From Clostridiales bacterium (lineage in GTDB: Bacteria > Bacillota > Clostridia > Oscillospirales > Acutalibacteraceae): a DNA stretch of 64,000 nucleotides. The stretch is from NCBI GenBank assembly GCA_022799115.1, contig JAAWNT010000001.1, positions 62,001 to 126,000 of the forward strand. The letters are read 5' to 3'. Both the position numbers and the translations under genes were made by a program. Positions 62,026 through 64,000 of this stretch are shown here, in pieces (the stretch's first letter is position 1; each line of letters opens with the position of its first letter). The notes below the pieces were generated by a model. That model was not told the DNA's origin, made no database searches, and saw nothing but the letters and a program-made list of their open reading frames with translations.

Positions 62026-63434
62026 TACCACACCTCCTGATCGAAGTCATTCATCCCATATCTCAGGTTTTGGCCTGGATACTGAGCAAATCGGGGCGTC
62101 CGAGCAAAGCGCAGCTCGCCCACATCGCCAGCCAGCATCTTTTTAGTAGCCGCATTGATCTGTCCATTGCTCTGCAGATGACAGAACTTTTGGAATTGCA
62201 TCACCGCCCGCCGGGTTATGACTCCGTATTGTCCATTGACCGGAGGGTGAACCATGCCTGGCGTTGCGTCCGCTACTGTGTTAAGCTGCGTCTGTAAATC
62301 CCGCACAGTAGCGGCTGGAGCCGGGCTGGTCTGGTAGGGGAAGAGTTCCCCCCGGCTGAGAACGGTGGATGATATCCCTGCATATGCATCATAAATTGCG
62401 TCCCAGGTTGTAGCGCCGACTTCCCCGGTTTCCGGTAATCCAGATCGCCGCTGGAACGCGACCACCGCATTTTTTGTAGCCGCGTCAAAGGTACCGTTAA
62501 CTGTAAGCGGGGGAATCTCCGGAGTAAATTCAGCAAGGACCGCCAGCATAAATTGCAAATGGGAAACCTTTTGGCCACTGTTGCCCTCGACAATGGCATC
62601 TGGATAGGCCCAGGAAATCCCGGTAAAGGTTTGCCCTTCTGAGTTTAACTCCGCCAAGCGCCGGACTCCTACATATAGCTGAACCAATTGATACCAAGTA
62701 CCTTTGCCTACAACCCCATCCACAGCCAGCCCAAAAATCTCCTGGAATTTTTGTACCGCCGCCAACGTGGTGGCTCCAAATACGCCGTCTACCGGGTAGA
62801 TCTTCGGGATCGCGGGATAGTTTTGAGAAATGCGGTTTAATGAAGTCTGAATCACCGTCACATTGGGTCCTATGTCGCCTTCCCGCAGAGGTGTTCCGGG
62901 GTAAGATGCCGTTATATTTTGAATGGGTGTATCATATACCAATTCTATGTTATCTCCATAATAAGTTTGAAGAATTTCAAAGGGAGTATATCCCTGCTGC
63001 GCCAACTCTTCGGATCCCCACTGGCTGAGACCTTCGCAGGTAACCGTGGTGCCGTTGCAGAAGGACGCGAATAAGGGTTCCACAAATCCCTGACGCCGGA
63101 TATAATCGTTGAATAGCTCATCCACCAGTTGGCTGATGTCCTCGAAGATATTCCTGCCATTAACAAACGCCTGGTCGTAAGCGGTGGAATTTGTAATATC
63201 AAAGCTGTATCCGCGGCTGCGATAATATTCCGTATACACACGGTTTAACGCATAGGAAACCTGAGCCAGTATGTTGGCCCGCACGGCGTTTTCATTCCAT
63301 GTGGGATAAATCTCGCTGGAAGCGACATTTTTGATGTAATCAGAAAAGGTAACGGTTACATTGGAGGCCGGGCTGGCTGGTGTGCCTAAATGCACAATGA
63401 TTTGTTCCGGTATAATGGGCGTTACGGTGGGCAC
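62025..63434 (-). CDS. SleC-like spore cortex-lytic enzyme, SpoIID domain plus PG-binding repeats
   Basis: 469 residues. The N-terminal half (about 10-170) is a SpoIID-like lytic transglycosylase domain as found in SleC: NVASSEIYPTWNENAVRANI holds the likely catalytic Glu41, then YYRSRGYSFDITNSTAYDQA, two Cys (C126, C133) and GLSQWGSEELAQQGYTPFEI. Three PG_binding_1 repeats follow (about 180-250, 280-350, 370-430). No signal peptide, as in SleC. The start is GTG, 6 bases after GGAGGG. It sits in frame with the preceding gene behind a single TAA, so the two look like a split SleC. Degrades spore cortex on germination (family knowledge). Confidence 0.88.
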   Translation of the reverse strand: MPTVTPIIPEQIIVHLGTPASPASNVTVTFSDYIKNVASSEIYPTWNENAVRANILAQVSYALNRVYTEYYRSRGYSFDITNSTAYDQAFVNGRNIFEDISQLVDELFNDYIRRQGFVEPLFASFCNGTTVTCEGLSQWGSEELAQQGYTPFEILQTYYGDNIELVYDTPIQNITASYPGTPLREGDIGPNVTVIQTSLNRISQNYPAIPKIYPVDGVFGATTLAAVQKFQEIFGLAVDGVVGKGTWYQLVQLYVGVRRLAELNSEGQTFTGISWAYPDAIVEGNSGQKVSHLQFMLAVLAEFTPEIPPLTVNGTFDAATKNAVVAFQRRSGLPETGEVGATTWDAIYDAYAGISSTVLSRGELFPYQTSPAPAATVRDLQTQLNTVADATPGMVHPPVNGQYGVITRRAVMQFQKFCHLQSNGQINAATKKMLAGDVGELRFARTPRFAQYPGQNLRYGMNDFDQEVW

Positions 63435-63446
63435 GCGCTTCCCTCC

Positions 63447-63836
63447 TTATAGATTCTGTGGCGGTATGTCAAAGATTTCGGTTTGATTCCAGATTTCCGG
63501 CGCTTCATCCAACGGAATCAGCTGAAAATTTTGAGTAGACACCGTATCGGGGAAAATTTGCACGTCGTTGACAATTATTCGTTCATACAAGGGATGTTCC
63601 GCAGTCACGTCTACCAGGGAAAAAGGCTGTCCTCTGGATGGCGCCAGGCTTTCTTCTAAGGCGGGGGTTGGGACAGTAAGCGGTTGCGTTTTCCCGCTCT
63701 CGTCGGTAATCCAGACAGCCAGCAGCTCCGTCAATCCTTCCGGCGACTTCTGGGTGACTGTGACAGTGGCATCCTCTACAGGTATGTTTGCATCCGAGGT
63801 AAAAACGCGGGCAACCAAAAATCCCTGTGAGGGCAT
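63447..63836 (-). CDS. SleC-type N-terminal pro-region encoded as a separate gene
   Basis: 129 residues with a carboxypeptidase-regulatory/CnaB-like beta-sandwich: GFLVARVFTSDANIPVEDA, DESGKTQPLTVPTPALEES and YERIIVNDVQIFPDTVST. I recall the same arrangement at the N-terminus of clostridial SleC preproproteins. The ATG has GGAGG 7 bases upstream (AAAGGAGG). The frame continues after one TAA straight into the catalytic gene. In SleC this region is removed by Csp proteases during activation; here it would be a separate chain. Confidence 0.82.
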   Translation of the reverse strand: MPSQGFLVARVFTSDANIPVEDATVTVTQKSPEGLTELLAVWITDESGKTQPLTVPTPALEESLAPSRGQPFSLVDVTAEHPLYERIIVNDVQIFPDTVSTQNFQLIPLDEAPEIWNQTEIFDIPPQNL

Positions 63837-64000
63837 AGGATCTTCCTCCTTTCGCAGGTATCCCTATATAGATATGTGCCAACAAACGCGCTATGACAGG
63901 ATTCCCTCTCCGTCTTTGAAATAAATGGATGGAAGGAGGGTCGTTGGACAATACCAAGGCCAACACAAACGGTAAATATTTACATATGTAATCTAGGAAG
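63837..64000. other. Right-edge leader of the sleC-like operon
   Basis: Upstream region of the operon at the window edge. On the minus strand CATATCTATA near 63865-63875 resembles a sporulation-sigma -10, with TGTCAT about 17 bases upstream, but the match is weak. No other gene is seen. Confidence 0.35.

Noticed and set aside
63435-63449. Frameshift explaining the sleC split
   Set aside because: The two genes are in the same frame; a single TAA, not a shift, separates them, and a perfect Shine-Dalgarno overlaps it, so a genuine two-gene arrangement is more likely.

Overview
The window reads as the chromosome of a spore-forming, anaerobic, moderate-GC Bacillota of class Clostridia, most like the Oscillospiraceae/Ruminococcaceae type. 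The evidence is a gerA-type germination operon, a SpoVB-like flippase, a SleC-like spore cortex-lytic enzyme, an oxygen-sensitive class III ribonucleotide reductase (nrdDG), the Gram-positive HPr kinase/WhiA/RapZ cluster, many VanW/VanZ/DUF421-type proteins and strong AGGAGG ribosome binding sites. Most of it is ordinary chromosome with tightly packed, terminator-separated operons. No CRISPR array, rRNA operon, intact phage or transposase was seen.

Layout. 0.5-10 kb (- strand): hprK, a PHP phosphoesterase, murB, rapZ, whiA, dnaE and pfkA, a conserved Gram-positive block for carbon control, cell wall, division and replication; yvcK and an HPr paralogue, often members of this block, are absent here. 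10.3-11.5 kb: a GT4 glycosyltransferase. 11.7-15.5 kb (- strand): gerAA-gerAB-gerAC. 15.8-20.4 kb: a membrane-anchored unknown, DUF421/DUF4363, a nitrilase-family amidohydrolase, nrdR and a TIM-barrel isomerase. 20.5-26.6 kb (- strand): secD-secF, an aspartate-type aminotransferase and asnS. 26.8 kb: tRNA-Ser(GGA), followed by a 3-kb accessory patch with an AT-rich NTF2-like protein, an unknown protein, a divergent RHH repressor/SLOG pair around a 39-bp palindrome, and a DUF6809-type protein.

30-43 kb: two AGCS amino acid:cation symporters, a module of two paralogous flippase-like membrane proteins enclosing a GT2 glycosyltransferase, VanW, an ABC exporter, an MGDG-synthase-like glycolipid glycosyltransferase and VanZ. 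43-51.5 kb: a DUF4253 protein, a heterodimeric ABC exporter with one degenerate ATP site, DegV, a GNAT acetyltransferase and SpoVB. 51.7-54.7 kb: nrdD-nrdG behind a consensus promoter and a clear NrdR box, so the regulator (19 kb) and its likely target lie in the same window. 54.9-56.2 kb: an AT-rich pair, a secreted matrixin-type metalloprotease and a membrane-anchored partner. 56.4-60.9 kb: a lipase-like hydrolase, MscL with a zinc ribbon, TrhA, a PflA-like radical SAM enzyme and PgeF.

61.5-63.8 kb (- strand) is the most striking locus. The spore cortex-lytic enzyme SleC, as I recall it a single preproprotein in Clostridium perfringens and C. difficile, appears here as separate genes: its N-terminal pro-region, then the SpoIID-like catalytic plus peptidoglycan-binding part, separated by one in-frame TAA that is itself the start of a perfect Shine-Dalgarno sequence, followed by a coupled extra peptidoglycan-binding protein. 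Together with gerA this gives two layers of germination in one window: nutrient sensing and cortex breakdown.
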